Translations under genes and position numbers: made by a program
From: Sulfitobacter sp. JL08
GTDB lineage: Bacteria; Pseudomonadota; Alphaproteobacteria; Rhodobacterales; Rhodobacteraceae
Assembly: GCF_003352045.1 (NCBI RefSeq)
Contig: NZ_CP025815.1
Coordinates: 1,798,001-1,862,000 of the forward strand
Reading direction: 5' to 3'
DNA: 64,000 nucleotides
Part shown: positions 54,230-62,803 of the stretch, piece by piece
Position numbering within the stretch: position 1 is the first letter of the stretch
Layout of the letters: every line of letters begins with the position of its first letter
The notes under the pieces: generated by a model
Databases searched by the model: none
What the model was told of the DNA's origin: nothing
The model's input: the letters and a program-made list of their open reading frames with translations, nothing else

Positions 54230-54384
54230 AGGGTGGGGCGGAACTATACGTCCCCCCACCTTTACACCGGGCGGGTGCGCTCGCCCGTAACGACGTTCAG
54301 GCCGCAGGCAAAAAAATACCGAGCGGTTAACAAACAGAGCTTGAACGGCGAAACTCTCAGGGGACCTTCGGGTCCCCTTTTTCT
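54230..54384 (+). ncRNA. Candidate structured RNA ending in a rho-independent terminator
   Basis: Four consecutive helices are visible: GGTGGGG/CCCCACC (54232-54238 with 54254-54260); CGGGCG/CGCCCG (54268-54273 with 54282-54287); a compound stem GTTCA/TGAAC (54295-54299 with 54342-54346) enclosing GGCCGC/GCGGTT (54300-54305 with 54323-54328); and GGGGACC/GGTCCCC with a TTCG loop and T5. G-U pairs and the T-run fix the plus strand. Between helices lie A-rich loops. No open reading frame with a ribosome binding site is present. I could not assign a known family. Confidence 0.5.
54359..54383 (+). terminator. Terminator with TTCG tetraloop
   Basis: GGGGACC-TTCG-GGTCCCC followed by TTTTTC. It ends the immA/structured-RNA transcript before the convergent sigma-factor gene. 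Confidence 0.9.
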
Positions 54385-54495
54385 TTGTGACCGCCTTTGT
54401 CCAAACCATGGATGCCTCCGGCGGGGATATTTGCAAACAGAAGAAGACATGGGGCACGTCACGCACCTTCATTTGTCCCGAAATACTCATTCAGG

Positions 54496-55005
54496 TCAGT
54501 AAAGATCCGCCACCGACATGTCGGCATCCAGGTCCATATCCCGGCGCAGGGTTGCTCGGGCGCGGGCCAGACGTGACATGACCGTGCCAACAGGGCAGCC
54601 TGTGGTGTTGGCCAGATCGGTGGGGCTGGCCTGACCGGCCAGAACAAGGGTCAACAGCCGCGCCTGATCGGCCGGCAGGCGGTTGATCGCGGCGCAGGTG
54701 TCACGAAAGGCAAGCTGGCGCAGGGCATCGGGCCCGACCGCGGCCATATCATCGCTGAATTCGACGTCATCGCGCACGGAACGGGCCTTGCTGCGGGCCA
54801 GATTGCGTAAGGTTGTCATGGAATAGGCGCGCAGGTCATCAATTTCGGCGCCCCTGGCCAGTCTGGCCCAGATGCGCAGGGCCGCGTCCTGTGCCAGATC
54901 ATCCGCCAGATCGCGGTTGCGCGTGAGGCGGCGCGCCAGACGGGTCATGGCTGCAAGATGCGTCGTCAGGTCATCATTCGGGGGTGGTGTCTTCTGGAAG
55001 GACAT
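54496..55005 (-). CDS. RNA polymerase ECF-type sigma factor
   Basis: A 169-residue sigma-70-family factor with region 2 (MTRLARRLTRNRDLADDLAQ, DAALRIWARL, about 20-49) and region 4 (INRLPADQARLLTLVLAGQA, GCPVGTVMSRLARARATLRR, about 100-158) but no region 1 or 3, hence the ECF class. No anti-sigma gene flanks it, which is unusual. It is divergent from an exported EF-hand protein with a GGAAC-type promoter between them. AAGGAG lies 8 bases before the chosen ATG; a longer frame exists upstream without support. Confidence 0.88.
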   Translation of the reverse strand: MSFQKTPPPNDDLTTHLAAMTRLARRLTRNRDLADDLAQDAALRIWARLARGAEIDDLRAYSMTTLRNLARSKARSVRDDVEFSDDMAAVGPDALRQLAFRDTCAAINRLPADQARLLTLVLAGQASPTDLANTTGCPVGTVMSRLARARATLRRDMDLDADMSVADLY

Positions 55006-55181
55006 CGCAAGTCTCCTTGAGGACGGGGTCGAGACAACCACTGTGACATCGCCTGAAGGTTTGAAAAGACGGGCGTTTTCCGCCGATTGGTCCCGATGGG
55101 CCTTTTTCGGCGACACGGCGCGCATCCCAGCGGACCGGATCGGCAGCGTTTTGCAGATTTCCGCCCGCCTGCGCCCCGCAA

Positions 55182-55207
55182 GGAACGCAAAACCGATCTG
55201 ACGCGTC
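55182..55207 (+). promoter_or_regulatory. ECF-type promoter candidate for the EF-hand gene
   Basis: GGAAC, 17 bases, CGTC, close to the GGAAC-N16/17-CGTT form used by ECF and general-stress sigma factors of alphaproteobacteria. It lies about 60 bases before the EF-hand start codon and beside the sigma-factor gene. Confidence 0.4.
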
Positions 55208-55266
55208 TAGAGGGGTGAGGGCCAACAAAACGGCGCCTCGCAACACATCATAAACGGAGAGTCCCA

Positions 55267-55509
55267 ATGAAAACGACACTGATCACCCTGCTGAGCGCTG
55301 CAACACTGGCCGCGCCGCTTTGGGCTGCGACAGATGTAGATGCCAATGCCGATGGCGTGCTGACCATTGACGAGGTACAGGCCGCCTATCCCGACATCAC
55401 GGCGGAAACCTTTTCAGCGATGGATGTGAATGCTGACGGCGCGCTGGACAGCGACGAAGTTGTTGCCGCGCAGGCCGCTGGCATGATGCCCGCACCCAGC
55501 GAAGGGTAA
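55267..55509 (+). CDS. Exported EF-hand calcium-binding protein
   Basis: An 80-residue protein with a signal peptide (MKTTLITLLSAATLAAPLWA) and two EF-hand loops, DVDANADGVLTIDEV (about 23-37) and DVNADGALDSDEV (about 52-64), each with Asp/Asn at calcium positions and Glu at position 12. Probably a small periplasmic calcium-binding protein. GGAGAG precedes the start and a strong terminator follows. Divergent transcription from an ECF sigma gene suggests control by that factor. Confidence 0.88.
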   Translation: MKTTLITLLSAATLAAPLWAATDVDANADGVLTIDEVQAAYPDITAETFSAMDVNADGALDSDEVVAAQAAGMMPAPSEG

Positions 55510-55517
55510 AGGCACAA

Positions 55518-55558
55518 GCAGCATCCGGTGCCCCAAACACCGGATGCTGCACCTTTTT
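55518..55558 (+). terminator. Terminator of the EF-hand gene
   Basis: Perfect 13-pair GCAGCATCCGGTG/CACCGGATGCTGC stem, 7-base loop, then ACCTTTTT. Confidence 0.9.
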
Positions 55559-55565
55559 CAATGCA

Positions 55566-57128
55566 TCAGGCTGGCAGGTGGATCTTGAACGCCGCGCGGA
55601 TCTGCGCATCGACGATGGGATCAAACCGCGCTTCTGATCGTTTTCCAAGGATTTCGTCCTTGCGTGCGATCGCCTTTGCAATCAAATCGGGCTTGCCAAT
55701 CTCGGCCCATTCCTTGGGCGAAGTACGATCGCCAAGCCTGGGGTAGACATAATCAGACTGCATCCGCCCCAATGTCTGATCGGTTCCCAGATAATGCCCC
55801 GAACCACCCAGACAGACCTCGGCAATCTGATCGACCGCAACGGTTTCATCGGTCACTTCGATGCCGCGCACGCAGCGCATGGCGTGACCGATCAGGTCAT
55901 CGCCAAGGATCAGCGATTCATGGCAAAACCCCAGCAGGGACGCGTGCATGCCCGCAGCCTCATAAACCATGTTCAGACCGGACAGACCGGCCATCACATT
56001 GGAACACATCTGTTCCCATCCGGCCTGCATATCAGGCAGTTTCGCATCCGCGATGCCCGCCGCAGCCCCGCCGGGAACGCCGTAAAACTGGTGCATCTGC
56101 GCGCATCCCGCGCTTAGCAGGGCCTGTTCGCCCGATCCGCCGGTCATCGCGCCGGTGCGCAGATCAAGCCCGAAGGGCCAGGTGCCGAAGATTGCCGCAT
56201 GGCCCGGTTTGACCGCGTTGACATAGACCAGACCGGCCAGACATTCGGCCACCGCCTGAACGATTGCGCCCGCCACGGTCGACGGGGCGGTTGCGCCCGC
56301 CATGCCAGCCGACAGCAACAGGACCGGCATGCCGCCCTTGATGCATTCTTCCATCACCTGACAGGCTTCGGTCGCGAATTTCATTGGCGGTACGACAAAA
56401 CAGTTGGAATTGGACATGAAGGGGCGTTCGCGCCACTTGTCTTCGCCCCCCGCGATCATGTGCAGCATCTTGAGCGCGTCCGGCACAAAGGACGGTTCGG
56501 TAAAGGATGTGCCGATATGTTTGCGTGTTCCCGCCGCGCAGGCATAGACGGTGTTCAGGTCCATTTCCCGATTGTCGGTGATATCGCGGCACACCATCGG
56601 GCGTTGCAGAAAGTGGATATTGTCCAGCACATCGGTGATGCGGGCCGCATCGTGCAGATCCTGCACCGTGCATTCGCGGTAATTGCGACCTTCGACATCG
56701 ACCAGATGCACCGCCGCACCTGCGGTGCCGTAATGGACCCGTGTTCCGCTCAGTTCCAGATCATGGGCCGGATCACGGGCGAACAGGGTGATCGACCGGT
56801 TGGCTTTTGCGATCGTGTCTTCGACCAGGGCCCGGGGGAAACGGATGCGTCCGTCATCGCCCAGAATGGCGCCCGCGCCTGTCAGATATGCGATGCCCGA
56901 CGGGGGCGCATCGGCCAGCCCGATCTGCTCCAGCGCATCAAGGGCGGCGCGGTGGATGCGTTCCATTCCGGCTTGGGTCAGCGGTTTGTAGGTGCCCCCC
57001 GACATTCCGGCGCGGATCGGGCGCAGGTGATCGGCAAGAGGTGCTGCACGCGCGGCACGGCGCGCAGCGCGCCCGCCGCTGCGTGCGGAAGTGGAAGGGG
57101 GGACAGAAGTGTCAACTGTATCGGTCAT
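55566..57128 (-). CDS. MttB-family (trimethylamine methyltransferase-like) protein, non-pyrrolysine
   Basis: A 520-residue corrinoid-dependent methyltransferase-like TIM-barrel protein. The family pattern is seen in GTYKPLTQAGMERIHRAALD (about 47-66), CREITD-like CRDITDNREMDLNTVY, SNSNCFVVPPMKFATEACQV and GVPGGAAAGIADAKLPDMQA. There is no in-frame amber codon, so it is a non-pyrrolysine homologue like MtgB-type enzymes, which demethylate quaternary amines such as glycine betaine. The partner corrinoid protein is not nearby, so the substrate is unknown. The N-terminus is Ala/Arg-rich. The start is uncertain by two codons. Confidence 0.88.
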   Translation of the reverse strand: MTDTVDTSVPPSTSARSGGRAARRAARAAPLADHLRPIRAGMSGGTYKPLTQAGMERIHRAALDALEQIGLADAPPSGIAYLTGAGAILGDDGRIRFPRALVEDTIAKANRSITLFARDPAHDLELSGTRVHYGTAGAAVHLVDVEGRNYRECTVQDLHDAARITDVLDNIHFLQRPMVCRDITDNREMDLNTVYACAAGTRKHIGTSFTEPSFVPDALKMLHMIAGGEDKWRERPFMSNSNCFVVPPMKFATEACQVMEECIKGGMPVLLLSAGMAGATAPSTVAGAIVQAVAECLAGLVYVNAVKPGHAAIFGTWPFGLDLRTGAMTGGSGEQALLSAGCAQMHQFYGVPGGAAAGIADAKLPDMQAGWEQMCSNVMAGLSGLNMVYEAAGMHASLLGFCHESLILGDDLIGHAMRCVRGIEVTDETVAVDQIAEVCLGGSGHYLGTDQTLGRMQSDYVYPRLGDRTSPKEWAEIGKPDLIAKAIARKDEILGKRSEARFDPIVDAQIRAAFKIHLPA

Positions 57129-57608
57129 GTGCATGGCCTTGGACAAAATGCATTGAAAACGGTGTGCGGGATCAGCGCAGGTGAGGTCGTCCGCGTGCAG
57201 CGCGGCCGCGTTCCGCACCGATCGTGCGGATCACCAAACTGATTTTGCACGTGTCCGCCTGCATTCGTGTCCTCGCGTTGCCAGCCCTTTATGAAGCGAC
57301 TGCGCCGACCTCTCTGTCTTGTTTGCGACCAATGTCGTTTTTGGCCCTTCACCCCGGAAATTTGTTCAAGAGGGGCGCGACAGTCTGTCCGGACAAAACG
57401 TGCGGATGGGTCATTTTTTGCCCAGAGATTTGGGAACCAAGCGGAAAATGGCGTGTTAATTCAGTGGGAAACGGGCCGCAGCCGTCAATCACGCCGATGT
57501 GTAAAAGGCGGGCTTGAAGGTTTGGGGCCGCACAATATGTGCCATGTCAGGTGGAGGACCCATCTCTGGCACAACACGAGACAGAGTTTAGAAATAGGAG
57601 TAATCGAG
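57129..57608. other. Intergenic region between mttB-like and beta-barrel genes
   Basis: 480 bases without a supported gene. A possible GGAAC-N17-GTT promoter (57433-57457) could drive the beta-barrel gene, giving a leader of about 140 bases. Nothing else stands out. Confidence 0.4.
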
Positions 57609-58184
57609 ATGAAAAAAACAATAGCAGCAGGCCTGATCACTGTCATGGCGTCACCGGTATTCGCCGGCTCTTTGGCCGATCCGGTGCCCGAACCGGTTGC
57701 GGTTGCCCCGGTTGCCGTGGTCAACACAGGCGGTGACTGGACAGGATTTTACGCGGGTGCGCAATTGGGATGGCTGGATGCCAACCCCGATCTGGTACCG
57801 GGCGGAGATGATTTCATTTACGGTTTGCATGCCGGTTACGACTATGACTTTGGTCTGTTCGTACTGGGCGCCGAACTTGATTACGATGCCGGCGATATCG
57901 ACATCGCAGGCGGCACCGCGTCAATCGACGATGTGTGGCGTGCCAAACTGCGTGCCGGTTACGATCTGGGCAACACGCTGATCTACGCAACAGGCGGCTA
58001 TGCCGAAGTTGACACTTCGATCGGTGACGGCGACGGATATTTCGGCGGTATCGGTGTTGCATACAGAGTGTCGGACAATTTCACCGTCGGTGGTGAAATT
58101 CTGGGCCACAAATTCGACAGCATCGGCGGCGTGACAGATGCCGACGCGACAACGGCGACATTGCGGGCATCGTTCCGCTTCTGA
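57609..58184 (+). CDS. Outer-membrane beta-barrel protein
   Basis: A 191-residue small OmpA/Omp25-like beta-barrel. A signal peptide (MKKTIAAGLITVMASPVFAG) and a Pro/Val-rich spacer (DPVPEPVAVAPVAVVNTGG) come first. The WTGFYAGAQLGW motif typical of alphaproteobacterial Omp25/Omp31-type proteins follows, then alternating amphipathic strands, ending in the Phe-terminated signature (ATLRASFRF) needed for BAM assembly. GGAG precedes the start, and a terminator follows at once, so it is monocistronic. Confidence 0.9.
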   Translation: MKKTIAAGLITVMASPVFAGSLADPVPEPVAVAPVAVVNTGGDWTGFYAGAQLGWLDANPDLVPGGDDFIYGLHAGYDYDFGLFVLGAELDYDAGDIDIAGGTASIDDVWRAKLRAGYDLGNTLIYATGGYAEVDTSIGDGDGYFGGIGVAYRVSDNFTVGGEILGHKFDSIGGVTDADATTATLRASFRF

Positions 58185-58206
58185 TCCGGACGATCAAACA
58201 ATCAGA

Positions 58207-58239
58207 AACGTGTCAGGGCTTTGCCTTGGCACGTTTTTT
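58207..58239 (+). terminator. Terminator of the beta-barrel gene
   Basis: Twelve-pair stem AACGTGTCAGGG/CCTTGGCACGTT (two G-U pairs) followed by six T residues. Confidence 0.85.
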
Positions 58240-58243
58240 CGTT

Positions 58244-59416
58244 TCAGCCTGCGTGTTTTTCGGCAAATCCGCACAGGTCTTTCAGGGCTTTGGCAAATGC
58301 CCCGTCTTCGATGGTCATTGCGACGCGGATATGGCCCGCGGCCGATGTGCCGAAACTTTCGCCCGGCATCACCGCAATCTGGCATTCATCCAGCAACCCG
58401 TTCGCAAACGCCTCACCGCTCAGGCCGGTCGCGCGCACATCCAGCATCATATACATCGCCCCTTGCGCCGGGATCAGCGTGACAGTGTTCTGCGCCGCGA
58501 TGATTTCGGCTGCCAGTGCGCGGCGGCGGCGGAACGGTTCGGCCACCGCGTCTTCAAAGGCCGGCCCCTGATGCAGGGCGAAATTGGCAGCGTCCTGAAT
58601 GAAACCGGGCACGCCGTAAGTGGTGTTTGTGGCCAGATCGATCAGGCGGTCGATCACCTCTTCTGGCCCGACAATCCAGCCGCAGCGCGATCCGGTCATG
58701 GCGTGGGATTTCGACATGGACCCCACCACAAGCGTCCGCTCGGCCATATCGGGCAGGCTGCGCGGTGATATGTGGCTGCCATCCCAGACCTGGGTGTCAT
58801 ACACCTCGTCCGAGATCAGCCAGAGATCATGCGCCTTGCACACATCCGCAATGCCGCCCAGCGTGGCGCGTGAATAGACGGTGCCTGTCGGATTGTTGGG
58901 CGAATTGATCAGCAGGGATACCGCGCCCTGCGCCTGCGCCGCGATATCTTCGCCGCGGGGCTGGAAAGCATCCTCGGCACGGGTATGCACCACGCGCGGG
59001 ATCGCCCCGGCCGCGCGCAGCGTGCCAGGGTAGGTGGCGTAATAGGGATCAAGATACAGTGCGGCATCGCCGGGATTGCACACCGCGTAATGCGATGAAA
59101 AAAGCGCGGATTGCCCGCCCGGTGTGATCATCACGTTTTCCGGACCGGTGGGCACGCCTGTCCGCTCCTGAATGCGATTTGCAACGGTTTCACGCAACGA
59201 TTTTACGCCAGGAACCATCGCATAGCCGGTGTGACCGCCGATGGCAGACGCGTTCATCGCCGCCAGAATATCGCCATGCGTGCGAATATCATGTTCACCG
59301 ATGGTCAGTTCCACAATCGGCGCGCCTGCCGCCTTTAAAGCGCGGGCACGGTAAAACACGCTCCAGCCGTCATCACCTTCGCCGTTCAGTTTGGTGATCC
59401 TTTGGGACAGCTTCAT
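58244..59416 (-). CDS. PLP-dependent class I/II aminotransferase
   Basis: A 390-residue fold-type I aminotransferase. The PLP-binding Lys is in GSMSKSHAMTGSRCGW (about residue 236), with INSPNNPTGTVYS near 170, SDEVYDTQVW near 202 and the C-terminal Arg in GHIRVAMT. It belongs to the aspartate/aromatic-type subgroup common in roseobacters (arginine- or pyruvate-linked transaminases); the substrate cannot be read from sequence. It is convergent with the beta-barrel gene and divergent from cysS. Confidence 0.88.
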   Translation of the reverse strand: MKLSQRITKLNGEGDDGWSVFYRARALKAAGAPIVELTIGEHDIRTHGDILAAMNASAIGGHTGYAMVPGVKSLRETVANRIQERTGVPTGPENVMITPGGQSALFSSHYAVCNPGDAALYLDPYYATYPGTLRAAGAIPRVVHTRAEDAFQPRGEDIAAQAQGAVSLLINSPNNPTGTVYSRATLGGIADVCKAHDLWLISDEVYDTQVWDGSHISPRSLPDMAERTLVVGSMSKSHAMTGSRCGWIVGPEEVIDRLIDLATNTTYGVPGFIQDAANFALHQGPAFEDAVAEPFRRRRALAAEIIAAQNTVTLIPAQGAMYMMLDVRATGLSGEAFANGLLDECQIAVMPGESFGTSAAGHIRVAMTIEDGAFAKALKDLCGFAEKHAG

Positions 59417-59637
59417 GACAGGCTCCTTCGCGCGCAGATTTCAATGCGGCGGAGGGGGCACAGAATCAGCAAGCTTGTCAATCAGCGGAACGCCCGCTAT
59501 CACAACGTCATGACCGATCTGACGCCCATTTGCTGCTGCATTACCATCTGAGATATCTCAGCGGGCCGGTTTCTTTCGTTTTCACAACAGACAAGAGGTG
59601 CTAGGTCCGCGTGACCCGCGCGACAAGGACCTTTGTT

Positions 59638-61080
59638 ATGACGACCAAACCCGTGATCAGGCTGCGCAATTCGATGACGCGCAAAACAGAAGATTTCACG
59701 CCTATCGATGAAAACGATGTGCGGATGTATCTGTGCGGCCCCACGGTTTATGACCGCGCCCATCTGGGAAATGCGCGCAATGTCATCATGTTTGACGTGC
59801 TGTTCCGTCTGCTGCGCCATGTCTATGGCCAAGATCACGTGACCTATGTGCGCAACTTCACCGACGTGGATGACAAGATCAACGCGCGCGCGGCTGAAAC
59901 CGGACGGTCGATTTCAGACATCACCGAAGAAACCATTGGCTGGTATCTTGAGGATATGGCGGCACTGGGCAATCTGGAACCGACCCACATGCCGCGCGCG
60001 ACACAGTACATTCCCGAAATGATCGCAATGATCGAGGATCTGATCGCCAAGGGCCACGCCTATGCCGCCGAAGGCCATGTGCTGTTCGATGTGCGGTCTT
60101 ATGAAGAGTATGGCAAACTGTCGGGCCGGTCGGTCGACGACATGATCGCCGGCGCGCGGGTCGAGGTGGCGCCTTATAAACGCGACCCGATGGATTTTGT
60201 CCTGTGGAAACCGTCAGGGGACGATCTGCCCGGCTGGGACAGCCCGTGGGGTCGGGGGCGGCCCGGCTGGCATATCGAATGTTCAGCGATGTCTTATGCG
60301 TTGCTGGGCGAAAGCTTTGACATTCATGGTGGTGGCAACGATCTGATGTTTCCGCATCACGAAAACGAAGTGGCGCAAAGCTGCTGCGCGCACCCCAAAG
60401 GCGATTTCGCCCGCATCTGGATGCACAACGAAATGCTGCTGGTCGAGGGCAAGAAAATGTCCAAGTCGCTGGGCAATTTCTTTACCGTGCGCGACCTGCT
60501 GGATCAGGGCGTGCCGGGCGAGGTGATCCGCTTTGTGTTCCTGAGCACCCATTACGGCAAGCCGATAGACTGGACGCAGAAGAAGGCGGATGAGGCTGAG
60601 AAGACGCTTTTGACATGGAAGCACATCGTGGACCAAGAACGCGATTTAGTCACCAGAGAGTTCACGGCAAACACGCCACCGAAAGAGATTGTCGAAGCTT
60701 TAGCTGACGACTTAAACACATCTTTGGCCCTGACCAGAACAGGACAATTGGCAAAGCAAGCCAAAGCGTCTGGTGGTGCCAAATGCGTAGAACTTGCAGA
60801 GGCACTTCACTTTTTGGGTTTTGAGCACGATAAGGACTGGTCTGTATCCTATGGATATTCCTTAGAAAAAACTCTTGGCCAGCCTGTCAATTTAGAAGAC
60901 TACGAAACAGTCTTGTTCAATGAATGGAAGACGGCAAAGAAATCCAAGGATTTTTCCAAGGTCGATGAATTGAAAGCGATGTTGGTGGCGGCGGGTGTTG
61001 AAATCCGCATGAACCAAGATGGCGTAACGCTGGAGTTTTCAAAAGACTTCGACCCGTCCAAACTGGAGGCTCTGAAATGA
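59638..61080 (+). CDS. cysS: Cysteinyl-tRNA synthetase
   Basis: A 480-residue class I synthetase. The zinc-binding Cys33 and HIGH-like motif are in [40 protein letters not shown] carries further zinc ligands, and [16 protein letters not shown] is the KMSKS loop (about 277). AAGGA precedes the chosen ATG. From about 60590 onward the coding sequence becomes visibly more AT-rich, with different codon choice (TTA, AGA, ACA) up to about 61000, as if the C-terminal tRNA-binding part came from another lineage. The frame stays open to a normal length. Confidence 0.94.
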   Translation: MTTKPVIRLRNSMTRKTEDFTPIDENDVRMYLCGPTVYDRAHLGNARNVIMFDVLFRLLRHVYGQDHVTYVRNFTDVDDKINARAAETGRSISDITEETIGWYLEDMAALGNLEPTHMPRATQYIPEMIAMIEDLIAKGHAYAAEGHVLFDVRSYEEYGKLSGRSVDDMIAGARVEVAPYKRDPMDFVLWKPSGDDLPGWDSPWGRGRPGWHIECSAMSYALLGESFDIHGGGNDLMFPHHENEVAQSCCAHPKGDFARIWMHNEMLLVEGKKMSKSLGNFFTVRDLLDQGVPGEVIRFVFLSTHYGKPIDWTQKKADEAEKTLLTWKHIVDQERDLVTREFTANTPPKEIVEALADDLNTSLALTRTGQLAKQAKASGGAKCVELAEALHFLGFEHDKDWSVSYGYSLEKTLGQPVNLEDYETVLFNEWKTAKKSKDFSKVDELKAMLVAAGVEIRMNQDGVTLEFSKDFDPSKLEALK

Positions 61081-61129
61081 CAAACCTCCCTTGCAACAAT
61101 TCCAGCGCCCGACACGAGTGTGGGGGCAA

Positions 61130-61181
61130 AGCGCCCGCCCTTGGTGGCGGGTCGGGCGCTGTTCGGGCAAAAGGCCCGAAC
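61130..61181. repeat. Double-hairpin (REP-like) sequence in the cimA leader
   Basis: Two adjacent GC-rich palindromes: AGCGCCCG(CCC)/(GGG)T-CGGGCGCT (61130-61160) and GTTCGGGC-aaaag-GCCCGAAC (61161-61181). They lie 12 bases before the cimA start, just ahead of a GGGAG ribosome binding site. No T-run follows, so they are not ordinary terminators. Confidence 0.6.
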
Positions 61182-61192
61182 GGGAGCATGAT

Positions 61193-62803
61193 ATGAAAGA
61201 ACGTCTTTCCCTCTATGACACCACCCTGCGCGATGGGCAGCAAACCCAGGGCGTGCAGTTTTCCACCGCTGAAAAGCAACAGATCGCCCGGATGCTGGAT
61301 GATCTGGGTGTGGATTACATCGAAGGCGGCTGGCCCGGTGCCAACCCGACGGATTCGGCGTTTTTTGATGACGCGCCGCACACCCGCGCCACCCTGGCTG
61401 CCTTTGGCATGACCAAACGGGCAGGGCGGTCGGCCCAGAATGACGATGTGCTGGCAGCGGTGATGAACGCCGGCACCAGCGCGGTGTGTCTGGTGGGTAA
61501 ATCGCACGTCTACCACGTCAAGGCGGCCCTTGGGATCAGTCGCGCGGAAAACACCGAAAACATTGCGCAATCCATCGCCTACATCACCGCGCAGGGGCGC
61601 GAGGCGCTGTTTGACGCGGAACATTTCTTTGACGGATACGCCGCCAACCCGGCCTATGCGCTGGAAGCGGCGCGCGCGGCCTATGATGCGGGCGCGCGCT
61701 GGGTGGTGCTGTGTGACACCAATGGCGGCACCTTGCCTGCCGATATCGCCCGCATCACCGCCGATGTGATCGCCTCGGGCATCCCCGGATCGCATATTGG
61801 CATCCATACCCACAACGATACCGAAAACGCCGTGGCGGGCACGCTTGCCGCCGTGGATGCGGGCGCGCGCCAGATACAGGGCACGCTGAACGGGCTGGGC
61901 GAACGCTGTGGCAATGCCAACCTGACGACGCTGATCCCGACGCTTCTGCTCAAGGAACCTTATGCCAGCCGGTTTGAAACCGGCGTCACGCTGGACGCAT
62001 TGCGCGGCCTGACCCGCGCCAGCCGCAAACTGGATGAAATCCTGAACCGCGTGCCGATGAAACAGGCGGCTTATGTCGGATCGTCCGCCTTTGCCCACAA
62101 GGCCGGATTGCACGCCAGCGCCATCGCCAAAGACCCCGCCACATACGAACATATCGATCCCGCCAGCGTCGGCAACGCGCGCATCATTCCGATGTCAAAT
62201 CAGGCGGGGCAATCCAATCTGCGCAAACGTTTGGAAGAGGCCGGATTGAACGTGCCCGCCAAAGACCCCGCACTGGCCCGCATTCTGGAAAGGGTCAAGG
62301 AACGGGAGGCCGAAGGTTATTCCTATGACACCGCGCAAGCCTCGTTCGAATTGCTTGCCCGCGAGGAACTGGGGCAACTGCCCGAGTTTTTCGAGGTCAA
62401 ACGCTACAAGGTCACGATCGAGCGGCGCAAGAACAAGTATGACCGCATGGTCAGCCTGTCCGAAGCCGTGGTCGTGGTGAAAGTGGATGGCGAGAAAAAG
62501 CTGTCCGTCTCGGAAAGTATGGACGAAACCGGCAGTGATCGCGGCCCGGTCAACGCGCTGTCCAAGGCGCTGGCCAAGGATCTGGGCCGCTATCAGGACA
62601 TGATTGATGATATGCGGCTGGTCGATTTCAAGGTGCGCATCACCCAGGGCGGAACCGAGGCGGTGACCCGCGTGATCATCGACAGCGAAGACCGCACCGG
62701 GCGGCGCTGGTCAACGGTGGGTGTGTCCGCCAACATAGTCGACGCCTCGTTTCAGGCGCTGATTGATGCGATCCGCTGGAAGCTGATCCGTGACCTTAAG
62801 TGA
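61193..62803 (+). CDS. cimA: (R)-citramalate synthase
   Basis: A 536-residue enzyme of the LeuA superfamily, condensing pyruvate and acetyl-CoA to citramalate for isoleucine synthesis without threonine. The HMGL-like barrel has LYDTTLRDGQQTQGVQFSTA (6-25) and the metal site GIHTHNDTENAVAG (about 203-216), and a LeuA-type regulatory dimer domain forms the last 150 residues (TIERRKNKYDRMVSLSEAVV). Start chosen at MKERLSLYD behind GGGAG. The next gene overlaps its end by 14 bases. Product inhibition by isoleucine is typical. Confidence 0.93.
   Translation: MKERLSLYDTTLRDGQQTQGVQFSTAEKQQIARMLDDLGVDYIEGGWPGANPTDSAFFDDAPHTRATLAAFGMTKRAGRSAQNDDVLAAVMNAGTSAVCLVGKSHVYHVKAALGISRAENTENIAQSIAYITAQGREALFDAEHFFDGYAANPAYALEAARAAYDAGARWVVLCDTNGGTLPADIARITADVIASGIPGSHIGIHTHNDTENAVAGTLAAVDAGARQIQGTLNGLGERCGNANLTTLIPTLLLKEPYASRFETGVTLDALRGLTRASRKLDEILNRVPMKQAAYVGSSAFAHKAGLHASAIAKDPATYEHIDPASVGNARIIPMSNQAGQSNLRKRLEEAGLNVPAKDPALARILERVKEREAEGYSYDTAQASFELLAREELGQLPEFFEVKRYKVTIERRKNKYDRMVSLSEAVVVVKVDGEKKLSVSESMDETGSDRGPVNALSKALAKDLGRYQDMIDDMRLVDFKVRITQGGTEAVTRVIIDSEDRTGRRWSTVGVSANIVDASFQALIDAIRWKLIRDLK

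Noticed and set aside
54300-54384. Glycine riboswitch
   Set aside because: GGCGAAACTCTCAGG resembles the 3' end of a glycine aptamer, but the GGAGAG and CCGAAGG elements are missing and no plus-strand gene follows.
56199-57242. 347-residue open frame antisense to the MttB-family gene
   Set aside because: It is a shadow of the MttB coding frame with no start signal.
60917-62152. 411-residue open frame antisense to cysS/cimA
   Set aside because: It covers parts of two well-supported genes and the intergenic palindromes, with no domain recognised.
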